Shown: positions 1 to 10,815 of the stretch, piece by piece
Position numbering within the stretch: position 1 is the stretch's first letter
Layout: each line of letters begins with the position of its first letter
Assembly (NCBI GenBank): GCA_033439795.1
Contig: JAUTDP010000001.1
Location: 5,394,001-5,458,000 of the forward strand
DNA length: 64,000 nt
Reading direction: 5' to 3'
Source of the DNA: Sordaria brevicollis
Lineage: Eukaryota; Ascomycota; Sordariomycetes; Sordariales; Sordariaceae
Made by a program: the position numbers and the translations under genes
The notes under the pieces: generated by a model
The model's input: the letters and a program-made list of their open reading frames with translations, nothing else
Databases searched by the model: none
Told to the model about the DNA's origin: nothing

Positions 1-1110
1 CTAGACGTCGATAAGATGCCGTTTTCTTTGTCCATCCCATTCGTAGACCCCCCCTGTCCACGGCCCAAAAGGGAAAAGGGGGTTGGTGTAAGTGGTGACG
101 GGTTAGGGTTGAGTATGGTGGTGGTCTTGGCGAACAATTGCGCCATCGCCCCGATCTACAACCATCGCCATCTTTACCAGTGTCCCCTCCTCGTGAAAGG
201 TGATTTCTCACCAATGGCTGTTGTTGCCGAGCGAGTGGACGGACGGAATGACAATCGAGCCGCCGCAACAAGTTTCTGAGCTTTGGCCGCCGTTACTACG
301 ACCTCAACATGTGCATTTGATTGTGCTGCTAACCCAACATCGGACGACTTTTCCGACACTTTGGGATGGCTCGGATGCAGTCACTTGACTAAGATGCAGG
401 ATGGTGATGTTCTTGCCCGTTCTCGTACTAGATTTGTGTTTGTGATGGGGATGGGAGTCCGAAGGGGTGGCACTCTGACGGCCCGCCCTGAGCACGACAT
501 GCTCAACGTCCTCCGAAACCGCTTACTTGCGGATATCAATGTTCATCAGCACGAAGATTGACGAGTACGTACCCATTTGCTCTGGGTGGTCACGGAGGAT
601 CAGTTGAAACGTGGATTTTATCAGATAAGATCTTGTGAGCTACGTACCAAAGCAGTTTTTCTCTATCACCATCTCTTGTCCGACTGTGCCTCGGCATTTG
701 TCCTCCGGTGCATGTCCGTTCTTTGTGTTACCGTTCCAATATCGAACCTATCCGCACTTGTACCTAATAGAACCGGTCTCTCAAACTTGTCCCAACACCT
801 TCCTCCTCGGTGGAAAGTTCACGAACTGCCTCTTGTCGGAAGAGTATGATCAATCGTCATAGTTGAGAGAGGGCTCGACTAGGACGAGTCCATATTCCGA
901 TCTCCCAGCGCGATGGTCATGACGCCTTCTTTCCAGAGTTGAGTTCTGAAACAAGATCAACCAACCGGTGATTCCTTCCAGTCCACCACACAAACTTCTT
1001 CCAGCGCTGAACTAATCCTGACACTTCTTCCCAGATCTCCGTTTCGAAACCGAAGAAGCAAAGATCAACCAACGCTCTGGCGCCCGGTGTTGCTTGTTTC
1101 CCGACCCCTT
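1..1110. other. Left-edge non-coding stretch
   Basis: I see no convincing gene here. The open frames are under 95 codons, overlap on both strands and show no recognisable domain. The right end is the 3' flank of the F-box-like gene, which is read leftwards. A gene continuing from outside the window cannot be excluded. Confidence 0.5.
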
Positions 1111-3063
1111 TTAGTCTGACCTGGAACCCTCCTTCTCCAATTCTGCCTCCTCGCGCTTACAGTTATCCATCAGGGCTCGAATCTCTTGCACATCCGCTGC
1201 GGTCACCGACACTTCCAAGGCACGCATCTTCAATTCCTCTAGCAGGACCGGGTCGGAGGTGACCAACAGAGGCCTTTTGTTTTCAGCGGCGGGGTAAACG
1301 ACCTCACGGTCAATGGGGTCATGCCTGCTGTTGCTGTTGGTGGTGCTGTGCTGGTCACGCAGGAATGCCTGTATATTCTCGTCCTGTGGTTTTCTGAAAT
1401 CCACCCCGTTCCCCTCCACGAAAAGCTTCTCCCAGGCTTGCTCGGTCCGGTCTGGAAGCGGCTCCATGTCATCGGCATCCGGGCTCAACGGTTCCGCGCC
1501 GGTTGCATTGGGATCCATGTTATCGGCATCCGGGTTCAACGGTTCCGCGCCGGGTGCATCGGGACCCATGTCAAAATGGCCGGCTCTGACATCCTCGGTC
1601 GTGACGAAGAAGTTGTAGTGGTCCTGGTAGGGGATGCGGCCAAAGCGGCCAGGCTCCAGAGTCGACCACTGAGCTCTCGGTGTGGTATGGTTGTTGACAA
1701 AGTTCAACAGACTCTGCGGAGGGATGTACTCATATAACCTGGCCCAAACTGGTCTGGTGCTCCCGTTGACTTTCTTTAGAGCCAGACTTCTAGCTCTAAT
1801 GACGCTCACCATCCAGTCGACCGAAGTCACCTCGAACTTGTCGAGCTTCAGGTTCAGTCTGGCCAGATGCTTGATGGTGGCAAAATCGAGGCGGCAGTCG
1901 GATAACTCAATGGCGCGCAGAGTATCGGCATGGCGCTGGACAAACTTTGCGAGCCCAGCATGGCTGTAACTGATGTTTTCCAGGCTAAGACAGCGAAGCT
2001 TCGGGAGGTGAAGTTTACCCGTGTTGGGACTAGCCGCGTGTCCGGCCAGCAGATCAAAGAAGTAATCCTTATCGGTCGTTTGAGGCTCAAGCGAGTACCG
2101 GAGCAAACTCTTTCCACGAAGAGGTCTTGCTCTCTTCAAGCTAATGCGCAGGGTCTTGAGGTTTTTGGCGGTTTGGAGACAGCCAAGCAATTTGTGCTGC
2201 AGCTCCAAGTGCCACGAACGGCGCACTTCCCGGCTCAGAGGGTAGTGGCTGTTAATGTCTCTCATGCTAAAAGTGAACTCGACAAGAGCTTCAGATATGC
2301 ATGGTACATGTGTCCATTGCAAAGGAAGTCGGGGAGAAGAGTGGTCCAAGTAGTAATCGCCCAGCCAATTGACCTGCAGCCACCTGCCCTCCGCCACTTT
2401 CTTTTGGGCCAGAGCGGGAAGAAGGTAGAGCTCGAACCCTTTCCGCAAGATATCATGTCCTACAAAATTCTGCATGAGGCTGGCTAGCGTCTCATAGGAG
2501 CCCTCGCGAATGTGACTCCGAAGATCTCTGCGCCGGGCCTGAGCAACCTCATTGCCACAGCTGTCACGGATCTTATGGTGTTTGATCCGAGTCGAGTTGA
2601 ACGTGCGGAGCTTTGGGAATTGCGCGATCGCGTCAAGGAACACGGGCAAAAGTCCGTCGTGTACCTTATACTGATCGCGATGGCCGCCCCCACTTGAAAT
2701 CTTCAAAGACAAGAATGAATGCCAGATGAGACCCAGCTTTTCAAACAGCGCTAGTCCATGCGAACGTGCCTCGCCAGCCTGTATGGATCTCAAGTCTTCG
2801 TGGATTTCTAGGGCAGGATAGTCAAGCTCCAGCCAGGTGAGCTCCTGGACATGCTTATTGAGTCGGGGGCTATAAGCAATGCACAAGAATTTTGTGAGAT
2901 AGTCGCCCAAGTTGGAGACGCTTATTCTTCGAAAGATATGTCTGGACACATGAGCTTCGAATGCGCGGCAAGTGAGTCGAAGAGACTCCCGGTCGGTGCG
3001 ATTGCCGATTTGATCGATGATCAGGGATACGAGATGGTCGTTACACAGGAGCTTGCGGTCCAT
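1111..3063 (-). CDS. F-box-like protein with a short tandem repeat
   Basis: This is a single-exon gene of 650 residues. I place the start at 3063. An upstream in-frame ATG at 3303 adds 80 residues, but they look like translated leader, whereas the domain begins right after the inner Met (MDRKLLCNDHLVSLIIDQI). Residues about 3-50 match an F-box-like pattern: a hydrophobic helix, then RESLRLTCRAFEAHVSRHIFRRISV. The middle (about 80-430) has leucine-rich stretches such as LPKLRCLSLENISYSHAGL, consistent with degenerate leucine-rich repeats. The C-terminal third is acidic and contains a 17-residue tandem repeat. F-box proteins of this type usually recruit substrates to SCF ubiquitin ligases. That role and any target are inferred from family resemblance only. 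Confidence 0.7.
   Translation of the reverse strand: MDRKLLCNDHLVSLIIDQIGNRTDRESLRLTCRAFEAHVSRHIFRRISVSNLGDYLTKFLCIAYSPRLNKHVQELTWLELDYPALEIHEDLRSIQAGEARSHGLALFEKLGLIWHSFLSLKISSGGGHRDQYKVHDGLLPVFLDAIAQFPKLRTFNSTRIKHHKIRDSCGNEVAQARRRDLRSHIREGSYETLASLMQNFVGHDILRKGFELYLLPALAQKKVAEGRWLQVNWLGDYYLDHSSPRLPLQWTHVPCISEALVEFTFSMRDINSHYPLSREVRRSWHLELQHKLLGCLQTAKNLKTLRISLKRARPLRGKSLLRYSLEPQTTDKDYFFDLLAGHAASPNTGKLHLPKLRCLSLENISYSHAGLAKFVQRHADTLRAIELSDCRLDFATIKHLARLNLKLDKFEVTSVDWMVSVIRARSLALKKVNGSTRPVWARLYEYIPPQSLLNFVNNHTTPRAQWSTLEPGRFGRIPYQDHYNFFVTTEDVRAGHFDMGPDAPGAEPLNPDADNMDPNATGAEPLSPDADDMEPLPDRTEQAWEKLFVEGNGVDFRKPQDENIQAFLRDQHSTTNSNSRHDPIDREVVYPAAENKRPLLVTSDPVLLEELKMRALEVSVTAADVQEIRALMDNCKREEAELEKEGSRSD
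1460..1571. repeat. 51-bp tandem repeat inside the F-box-like gene
   Basis: There are about 2.2 copies of a 51-bp unit differing at a few positions. On the coding (-) strand it encodes a 17-residue unit of the form GAEPLxPDADxMxPxA. The unit is a multiple of three, so copy-number change keeps the frame. Confidence 0.85.
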
Positions 3064-3923
3064 GGTGCTGGGTGGTCTTGATTTGTATCCGAAGGGCAGA
3101 GAGGCGTGACAATCCGTCGAAAATGGGATCGAAGTGGTAGTCGAGAAAGGGATCCGGTCGGAATCCCAGATGCTTTGACGAAGGATTGATCGGTACAGAT
3201 CGTCGGCAGGATGAGGGGCCTCAAATCTGGCGACGCCTAATCTGGCCTGAGGTTGGAAAAAGGGTATCGTTTTCGAAAAAAAAATGGTGTGAAATTGTGA
3301 CAAGCGGACGGACCAGAGTTGGAAGCAAGAAGTCGATGAAGAGGGGCGGCGCTCGAGAACTAGTGATGCGCAACTTCTACTCGATCAAGTTGCTGAAAGA
3401 GAGAAGAAGTTCTTGCTGGGAAGGAGCGCGCAAGAGAAAGTTGTGCGTCGTTTGTTTGATCAAGAGCTGCAGGCGGGAGAAAATGTCGTTGCCGAAAGGA
3501 GCGCGCGAGGGGAGGTGCGAGAGGTGGGCGGTGACTAAATGGAAGAGAGGAGCCAGTGACCAAAAGAGGGAGGAGAGGAGCAGTGAAGGCGATTCAACTA
3601 GCTAAAGGCCCGTGTGTCCCAGTGAAGAAGACAGGTCGACTGTGAATGGGATACCTCACGTGGTGTTGAACCTTTACCGGCTGTCTGATGGAGTCGAAGT
3701 TCATGTGGTGCAGACTGCGCTCACTTCCAAACAAACACCGCTTGTTACGCGTCGCCAGAGTTGCAATGACCATTCAATTAGGATAATTAGACATTAGTTA
3801 ACTTGGAAGCAATCGTGAATTTTACAACCGTGTTTTTAGGTAAGCAGAGAAACCTTCAGTTCCTAGCGTAACACCTGTCAACGCTGGGCCACGGTGCCCG
3901 CAAGAATTGCGAAGGGAGCAGTA
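3064..3923. other. Intergenic: F-box-like gene promoter and mannosidase 3' flank
   Basis: No gene is seen. The left part should hold the promoter and 5' leader of the F-box-like gene. The right part is the 3' flank of the mannosidase gene. Both genes are read leftwards. The A-rich run near 3276-3284 is the only simple-sequence feature I noticed. Confidence 0.5.
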
Positions 3924-5774
3924 TTACGGAACAAGGCGCTTGAATGGATGTGCTTCTGTGTTGAAGACGTATTCGTCAAGGCTGATGAGGTCCGGCTCGC
4001 TGAACATGAGATAGAAGTATTTGAGTGTCTCTCCGAGCCAGAAGCTCTCCATGGAATGGCTCATGGGTGGCTTTCCCTCTGTGATGGTAACGTCAACCAG
4101 AGCTGAATTGGCCAGTGCGGTCTTGGTGTTGGACTCGATAGCCTCGAACATGGCCCACGCCGAGTCTGGAAGGTCACGACGACCGGTGATGCGGTAGAGG
4201 ATAAAGACGCTCTCGATGGCCTCGGGACGAAGGATGTAGCGTGTGTCTGGAATCGACACGAAACCTTTGGGTAGCCGTTTGCTGTTGATGATCTTGATGG
4301 CATTATGCAGATCAATGTCTTTCTTCTCCGATAATCCCCAGCCAGACTGCTCGACGACGGCCAGTTTCCATTTCTCCTCGTCCCACGGACAGTGATCGGC
4401 CGAGTCACAGGGTAGCACATGAAATACCTCGGGCATTATACCCATGGGCATCGATTTGTACGCCCAAACGCAGCCGTCCATGAGCTTTTCTCCCTTTTGC
4501 ACATGGGTGTCATTCTGGACGAGCTTGCCTCCAAGAGCGAGCATGCCGCCGGTGAAACAAGCCAGATGTTGGCCTTCTGGGCGCAGCTGTGTGACTTTCT
4601 TTCCGTTCTCTGACCCGACGAGAACCATACCCGTCATCAGAACGTCTTCCTGATTCGGTAGCATAGGACGAAACAGGTTGTAGCGGATGGCGGTATCCAT
4701 GGATGCCTTGTACATGTCGGCGTACATGGGAAGCAGGCCGCCAACAAGGGCATGTGTCTTGGGAAGGTATTCGTAGAGAGAGTCAGCCATGGCACCCAGC
4801 GTGTACTGGTTGTGCCCGCCAAAGTCCTGTAGTCTTGCATTGACGACGACTGGCCACATGCCGGGCAAACGTGTTTGCTGCTGTCGTTTCTGAAGAGCCT
4901 CCATGATGTTTTGCACGGCATCGAACCACTTTGGGTCACCCGTCAACATGGACAGACGAATGAACTCGAGAGAGAAGGAACCAATCTCAGCAAGGAGGAC
5001 GCCATCATGTGCGACTTGTCGTTCTCCGCGGGCAGCGTCGTGGAAATTCCACCTCGTCTGGGGCATCCTGTTGGGAGTGTCAAAGGCCAAATACAAGACC
5101 TCACCAACTTCCTTGGCCTTCTCTAGCAACCTCTTGTCTCCGCTCAGGTCGTAGGCGGCAAGGAAGCCTCCCAGGTAGCGGATATTGGTCTCGAAGACGT
5201 TGATTTCGGGGCGGGAGGTGGTCTCGAAACTGATGTTGGCTGCAGCACCAACAGCCTCGTAGAACTGATCCTTCAAGCCCATTATCCATAGAGTGTCCAG
5301 GCTGTCAACCAGCGTTGCTCCCCAACCTCCAAAGGTATCCTTCCGGCCGCCGGTAACAGGCTCCAGTTCGTCACTCATCCATGCCTTGGTGCGGTACGAG
5401 TTCCAGCAGCGAAGGAAGACTTCCTTGACAGCAGCTTGTCGTTCGAGGCGTACCGTCCGGTCATAATCGGGTTCGGGGCCAAAGGTGGTCTGCACTTTGG
5501 GCAGTTTGGAGGGAGACCCTGTCGGCAGCTGTCTCAGTTTGGTGACGGGATATTGGGGAGATCTCTGTAGGCGTTCTCGTATAGACACTGGGGCTGAACC
5601 CCTGTTGGAGCCTGGCCCCGAGTCATCTCCATTGTCAACGTCGGTTGAGGAAGCTCGAGAGGAAGAGAATCTGAGCCTGGCCAGTTCGAGGTTGCGGTGG
5701 GAGGTGAAGAGGATGAAGCACGTGAAACAGGCAAGCAACAGGGCCGCTCCCCACCGCCGAGCGAGGGGCGGCAT
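3924..5774 (-). CDS. Mannosyl-oligosaccharide alpha-1,2-mannosidase (GH47)
   Basis: This is a single-exon gene of 616 residues. Class I alpha-mannosidases trim alpha-1,2-linked mannose from N-glycans in the ER or Golgi and need Ca2+. Residues about 9-24 (hydrophobic, after MPPLARRWG) form a type II membrane anchor, followed by a Ser-rich stem to about residue 100. The GH47 (alpha/alpha)7 domain fills the rest. Family landmarks visible are FGGWGATLVDSLDTLWIMGL, VFETNIRYLGGFLAAYDL, LLAEIGSFSLEFIRLS, HLACFTGGMLALGGK, LRPEAIESVFILYRITGRR and SFWLGETLKYFYLMFS. The C-terminal EAHP motif near the Ca2+ site is also present (VFNTEAHPF). The start at 5774 is the first Met and gives the expected anchor. 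ER versus Golgi type cannot be decided from sequence alone. Confidence 0.93.
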   Translation of the reverse strand: MPPLARRWGAALLLACFTCFILFTSHRNLELARLRFSSSRASSTDVDNGDDSGPGSNRGSAPVSIRERLQRSPQYPVTKLRQLPTGSPSKLPKVQTTFGPEPDYDRTVRLERQAAVKEVFLRCWNSYRTKAWMSDELEPVTGGRKDTFGGWGATLVDSLDTLWIMGLKDQFYEAVGAAANISFETTSRPEINVFETNIRYLGGFLAAYDLSGDKRLLEKAKEVGEVLYLAFDTPNRMPQTRWNFHDAARGERQVAHDGVLLAEIGSFSLEFIRLSMLTGDPKWFDAVQNIMEALQKRQQQTRLPGMWPVVVNARLQDFGGHNQYTLGAMADSLYEYLPKTHALVGGLLPMYADMYKASMDTAIRYNLFRPMLPNQEDVLMTGMVLVGSENGKKVTQLRPEGQHLACFTGGMLALGGKLVQNDTHVQKGEKLMDGCVWAYKSMPMGIMPEVFHVLPCDSADHCPWDEEKWKLAVVEQSGWGLSEKKDIDLHNAIKIINSKRLPKGFVSIPDTRYILRPEAIESVFILYRITGRRDLPDSAWAMFEAIESNTKTALANSALVDVTITEGKPPMSHSMESFWLGETLKYFYLMFSEPDLISLDEYVFNTEAHPFKRLVP

Positions 5775-6847
5775 TATGGATGATGTTGGATGAGGCTAGT
5801 ATGGTAGATTCGAGATAGTGGTGGTTGAAAAGTGGTTGTACAGCCGGAGATGATCAGATCAAAGTTGGAGTGAGAATCTCCATGCTGGGAACAGAATTGC
5901 GAGGTATCTGGGACTCGGAGAACGAAATGTCGCTGTGAGTGTGACCTGACGGGATGGAAGCTTGCAGTGTTGCACCAAATCGTCACCCTCCAGGTCTTGC
6001 AGCTTGGCTTTCAGGGGACGGGACTTTCTGCGGTCGAGATCAACGTAAAATACCGGTACATTATTCCGTACGTATCGGAGTAACTTACCTAATCATTCCG
6101 CTCTCCACAGTCGGCAAACCTGCAATGACTGTAATTACTATTTCACCATGTACTTTACCGGATGCTCACAACCGCCAAACGGTGGATCTGTTCAGGGACC
6201 GGGTCACCAGCCTCTAGCGGCCAAGAACAGCGGCCCGAGATCTTAGCGAGGGCTTTTTAGGGGTCCCCGCCATTACCGTAAGTTCCGTGTTTTGGTATTT
6301 TACCCCTCTTTCGAATTCGACACGCACAGCACTGCATGCGAGATTCGCCAAATTTCTGGAGAACAGCTTCATTCCATTCCCAAACACCAAAGTTCCATCT
6401 CACGGCCTCGGGTGCTCACCTCAAACTCGGCCAAGTCACCACAAAGACTACGATACAACAGCCGAATGGATATTGAATCAAGCCTTTGAGTACAACCACC
6501 AACCTGCCATGATGAGACACAACCTGACCACCGCAGCATCGGCATCATGGTTCCCAAGACTGCGGCTGAGATGCTACAGTATCACCTCACTGGTCACTGG
6601 TCGACAACAAGCTCGGCACCTGAGACTTGTCGTAAGACTTCTACGTAATGCCAACGGCAGTCACGATGTGTCTTGAATCCGATATAAGAGCTGAAGGACA
6701 CCCCGACTCGTCCCCACGAGGGCAGCCCTCCTCTCCGCTCTTCTCGGACACTCTACTATTTACACCGTCTTTTAAGGCTCATAACATCTGGAAACCCCTC
6801 CCTTTCGCCCCAGCGAACCACGAAAAGCATAGATTCTGTCCCAAAAC
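5775..6847. other. Divergent promoter region, mannosidase / HET gene
   Basis: This region of about 1.07 kb separates two divergent starts. I see no gene and no tRNA. Small overlapping frames at 6287-6676 and 5954-6217 have no recognisable domain. Confidence 0.5.
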
Positions 6848-9034
6848 ATGTCGACCTCCTGGGCCTCTCTCCGCGATGCCACCTCGTCTTTGCTCAAGGG
6901 CGCTGGTACGGCTGCCCAGGTAGCAACATACGTTGGCCGCTCGGTGAAGAGACAGTTGACAGCATCTTCACGAGGAGTATGTTTGGTATGCAACAACCTA
7001 CAGCCTTACCATCACGAAAACACTCGACAGGTTGCTGTACCTGCCACCTCGAGCCCTGGAGGCCAGACTACCATCACCATGCTGACTCTGGAAAATATAT
7101 CAACCCGCGACTTACTGGATGCTCGCGAGCCAGATCCGATGACTGGCCTACCTAAACGTCATTGCCGTTTCTGTCGACTCCTGTGCGACATCTTTGACGG
7201 CTTCTTCATCGACGACTACATGAGCTGGATCACCGAGACGGAAACCAAGATGCCTATCTCCGTAGGGCTAATGATTTGCGAGGGTAAGCCTCTCATTGTC
7301 AACTGTTGGGGCTTTACCTATGACCCCCATACTCTATTTCCACGCGTCGACCTGGAGTTGTATCCCGAGTCGAATGCCAGCTTGATTCCAAGTCCTACCT
7401 CCGGCGGCATCCCAACAATGGGTCTTACAGGACGCCGGGCGGAAACGGTCGTCTCGGATACCTGCTTCGAGTTCATCAGAGATTGTGTGGCACAATGCTG
7501 TATCGAGCATCAACATTGTCAGAGTCAATCTGGAGACGCCGGTTTCATCCCAACTCGACTGCTCTACCTAGGAAAAGACGACAATGACCTCCGCATCCGC
7601 GTTTCCTTCGCTCCCACCGAGAACATCAGATGGGCCGCTTTGAGCCATTGCTGGGGCCGCGGGGCCCCATTCAAACTTCTCAAGGAGAACCTAACCACTC
7701 TACTGGAAAAGGTCGACATATCCGAGCTTCCACCAACCTTCTGTGACGGAATCCGTGTTGCTCGCGAATTGGGACTCCAACACATATGGATAGACTCCCT
7801 GTGCATCATCCAAGACAACAAAAGAGACTGGGAGATCGAGGCCTCGCGAATGGGAATGGTCTATAGCCAAGCCTTTGTGGTCGTCTGCGGTGCCTCGTCC
7901 CCAAATCCTCAAACTTCCTTTCTGGGCCCTCGTGAGCCTGAATGGCTGCCAAAGCAATTTCACCTCCAGACAGAAGACGGCCAAAGCTTGCCCATCCTAG
8001 CTCGACAACGCCATTTGCTTGCTGCCCCTCTAGACCAAGGACTGTTCGAACCGCCATACACAAGCGCTTGGGCCACGCTGAAGCGTGTCGGCCCGCTCTA
8101 CTCGAGAGGCTGGTGCTTTCAAGAGACGTTTTTAGCACAACGCATCCTTCACTTTGCCCCCGGCGCAATCATCTTCGAGTGCAAGACGCATCGCCGCAGC
8201 GAAGATCAACTACCGCCTTACCCGTTGCTTCTCCCTAGTACACTCGGCCAAGAACCGTCGGACGCGGAGAAATGGCGCATGACCGTGAAAGCCTATACCC
8301 AGCGCCAACTCACGTTCGCCTCAGACAAACTACCCGCCATTGCAGGAGCAGCTAGCAAGACGCCGCAGGCTCAACGGACGACTTATCTGGCTGGGCTCTG
8401 GAAAGAAAGTCTGCTTCTGGATCTACTTTGGCAAGTTATGCCAGGAGCGACCCACAAGGCGTTGACATACCCGGAAGAACCTGGTCGAGTGGTTCCCACC
8501 TGGTCCTGGGCTTCGATCGATCGAGGCGTTTCCTGGAATCCTCTCCAAAGACCTGAGCTCCTTTCCGAACTGGTCACTGCGCACGTCGATGTGGACGGCC
8601 AGAACCCGTACGGCACAGTGGCTGGAGGGAAGGTCACCATACGTGGCCGCGTGAAGCATTGCTTCGTGGAAACTTCCCGGCATAAGAACGAGCAGTGGGT
8701 CTATTATCGCAATTCGCAGAAAAATACGACGAGCAAGAAAGTTCATTTTCGTACAGACGGACAACTAATACCACAGGTGGTTACTTCTGTATCACCCGAC
8801 GTCCCGTGCATTCGCCGGGCTAGAGGAGACGAATGGGAGGAGCAAGTACATGGACAAGCTGTCTTTCTTTGCATTGGACGTACCCCATGGTTGAACTACA
8901 ATTACGTCGGACTCATCCTCAGTTGGTCTTCCTCCCCAAATTCCCCGGAATGTATGGAGAGAATTGGCAACATCACCAATGTTCCAGGCGATTGGTACAA
9001 TAGTGGTGAATGGGCTACTGTTACCATTGTATAG
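6848..9034 (+). CDS. HET-domain protein (heterokaryon-incompatibility type)
   Basis: A single-exon gene of 728 residues. The HET domain (PF06985) lies at about residues 250-395. Its three conserved blocks are visible: AALSHCWGRGAPFKL, then FCDGIRVARELGLQHIWIDSLCIIQD with DWEIEASRMGMVYSQAFVVV, then CGASSPN. Upstream is a Cys-containing segment (CLVCNN near residue 45 and PKRHCRFCRLLCDIF near residue 100) that is common in fungal HET proteins. The C-terminal PTWSWASIDRGVSW block is also typical. HET domains are TIR-like modules that trigger cell death when unlike strains fuse, but most family members have no proven role. The start follows CAAAAC-ATG. The gene converges on the chromate transporter, with stops 25 bp apart, so their 3' UTRs probably overlap. 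Confidence 0.9.
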   Translation: MSTSWASLRDATSSLLKGAGTAAQVATYVGRSVKRQLTASSRGVCLVCNNLQPYHHENTRQVAVPATSSPGGQTTITMLTLENISTRDLLDAREPDPMTGLPKRHCRFCRLLCDIFDGFFIDDYMSWITETETKMPISVGLMICEGKPLIVNCWGFTYDPHTLFPRVDLELYPESNASLIPSPTSGGIPTMGLTGRRAETVVSDTCFEFIRDCVAQCCIEHQHCQSQSGDAGFIPTRLLYLGKDDNDLRIRVSFAPTENIRWAALSHCWGRGAPFKLLKENLTTLLEKVDISELPPTFCDGIRVARELGLQHIWIDSLCIIQDNKRDWEIEASRMGMVYSQAFVVVCGASSPNPQTSFLGPREPEWLPKQFHLQTEDGQSLPILARQRHLLAAPLDQGLFEPPYTSAWATLKRVGPLYSRGWCFQETFLAQRILHFAPGAIIFECKTHRRSEDQLPPYPLLLPSTLGQEPSDAEKWRMTVKAYTQRQLTFASDKLPAIAGAASKTPQAQRTTYLAGLWKESLLLDLLWQVMPGATHKALTYPEEPGRVVPTWSWASIDRGVSWNPLQRPELLSELVTAHVDVDGQNPYGTVAGGKVTIRGRVKHCFVETSRHKNEQWVYYRNSQKNTTSKKVHFRTDGQLIPQVVTSVSPDVPCIRRARGDEWEEQVHGQAVFLCIGRTPWLNYNYVGLILSWSSSPNSPECMERIGNITNVPGDWYNSGEWATVTIV

Positions 9035-9059
9035 ACTGCAATGCCAAAAAGAGTATCGC

Positions 9060-10815
9060 TCAAGCGGTCACAACGCCATACCTGATCATTCCCATGACTG
9101 CACCAAGCATGATCGCCACAGGCGCCTTGATATTGAACCAGCGCCCACCGACATAGCTCGTCGCCGTCACCACCACCCACCAGGGATCATCGCCCAAGCT
9201 CTTTCCAAACTGGAAACCCTCGTCAATGTAACCGACACACCAAATACGGTAGACAGCCGTATAGATCAGCCCAACAGCGCTAGCATTCACGCCCCTAATC
9301 AAGGCCTTCACCCACCTCTTGCTCCTCACCGCACTCCAAATACCCATCGTACCATGCACCAAAATCAGACCCGGGCTGAAAATTCCCACCCAGGCAATAA
9401 TTGCGCCCGCTACCGGGTTTTGACCGCGTCCAATGGCCGTCAAAGCCCCCAGGAACACAGCAAAGTTGAAGTTCGGCCCGGGAAAAGCCTGGATCAGAGC
9501 AAGCCCGATCAAAAAGTCACGGGCATTTACCCAACCCTCAGCAACAACGTATTCCCTTAGCAGCGGGATGACGACAGGCCCGCCGCCGAAGATTATAGTT
9601 CCGGCAAGGTACATGTTGGCGAATAAGTGATACAACAGCGGAAGACCGGGCGGGTTGGGGAAGACACCGCGGGTGACCATGACGGCGATGAAAGTGGCGA
9701 AGAAGGCGACGATGATGGCTGTGCCGATTTTCCAGGAGAAGTCGAGTCGGAATTCGCTGGGGATGATGCGTGGTTCGGTTTCGGCTGTGGAAGAGGACGC
9801 GGATGCTGCTGCTGCTGCTTCTTGTTCGGTCACCGGGAGGTCAGAGGTTTGTGGCGCCCGCTGTCGGGCTCCTCCGGCTACGGTGTTGCTTGGTGCCGAT
9901 GTCGCTGTTGCCTTTCCAACACTCGATATTTCGATGCTTTCCTCGTCTTCGACACTGTTTCTCCGGCCGCCATTGTCATTGCCGCCTGCATCCGAAGTTG
10001 ACCTACCTGGCCACTTCCCGAAAGGCCATGCTCTGACGACTTTGCCCTTCAAACTGGCACCAAAAACAAAGATGGCCGATACCGGTTGATGCATCCAGCG
10101 CAAATCGTTAATCAGCGTGGCGATGCCTGATGCTAGCATCAAGACGGGGAAGTACCAGAGCGCGTTGTACAGCATGCCGGCTGTAGCACCCAGAAAGACG
10201 AGAATTCTCGTCAGCCGGTCCGTTATAGCCTTTTCTGATAACTCGACGGCAGCGAGAGCGATGACGCCGACTGTGCCGGCGTTGAGACCCGATAGCAAAG
10301 CGTAGACGGGTCTGGGAAGGGTCTCGTCGATTTTGGAGACGCCGACGGCGAGGGCGTACATGCCGATGGCACCGGGCAAACTAGTCGAAGCACGTCAGAC
10401 GAAACATCGAGAGAATGAAAGGAGATGATGGTAAGTTCGTACCTCCAAAGCAAAAAACTAAACAACGCCGCCAAAAACCCGTCCTGGATCAAGTTGATGC
10501 AGTACAGCATCTTGGTGCTCGCCGGGCCACAGAGGGCTTGCGAGACGCTGAAGAGCTCTTGGAAGACTTGCTCGTCGATCCATTTTGTTTCTTGGACGAA
10601 TTTGACGTTAAACTTTTTTGAGTTTCTTTGTCAGTACGCATTTTGGATCGATGAAGGCTGAGAGAAGTGCTCACAATCCTAAAGTGTACCGGCGGCCCTC
10701 CAAAGGCCGTAAAGCCCAGGTGCCAGTTCACGCGAAACACATTCCAACTTCGCGATGCTAGCGCTTTCGCGCGACCGGCGAAATCGAGAGGTTGTGGTGA
10801 AGTTTGAGGTGACAT
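9060..10815 (-). CDS. chr-1: Chromate ion transporter, CHR family
   Basis: Three exons on the minus strand, 10675-10815, 10443-10612 and 9060-10380, give 543 residues. Introns are 62 bp (GTGAGC...AG, phase 0) and 62 bp (GTACGA...AG, phase 2). The phase-2 junction rebuilds the family sequence FLLW-SLPGAIGMYALAVG. The protein is a duplicated CHR permease: N-half motif GFTAFGGPPVHF and C-half motif FGGGPVVIPLLREYVV. Between the halves is a Ser-rich hydrophilic loop (about residues 200-300). The central motifs QALCGPASTKM and QAFPGPNFNFAVFLGA are diagnostic. The N. crassa homologue, chr-1, was reported as a chromate (CrO4 2-) importer that raises chromate sensitivity; sulfate-related transport is the usual physiological guess. 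Ten or more membrane helices are predicted by eye. Confidence 0.92.
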
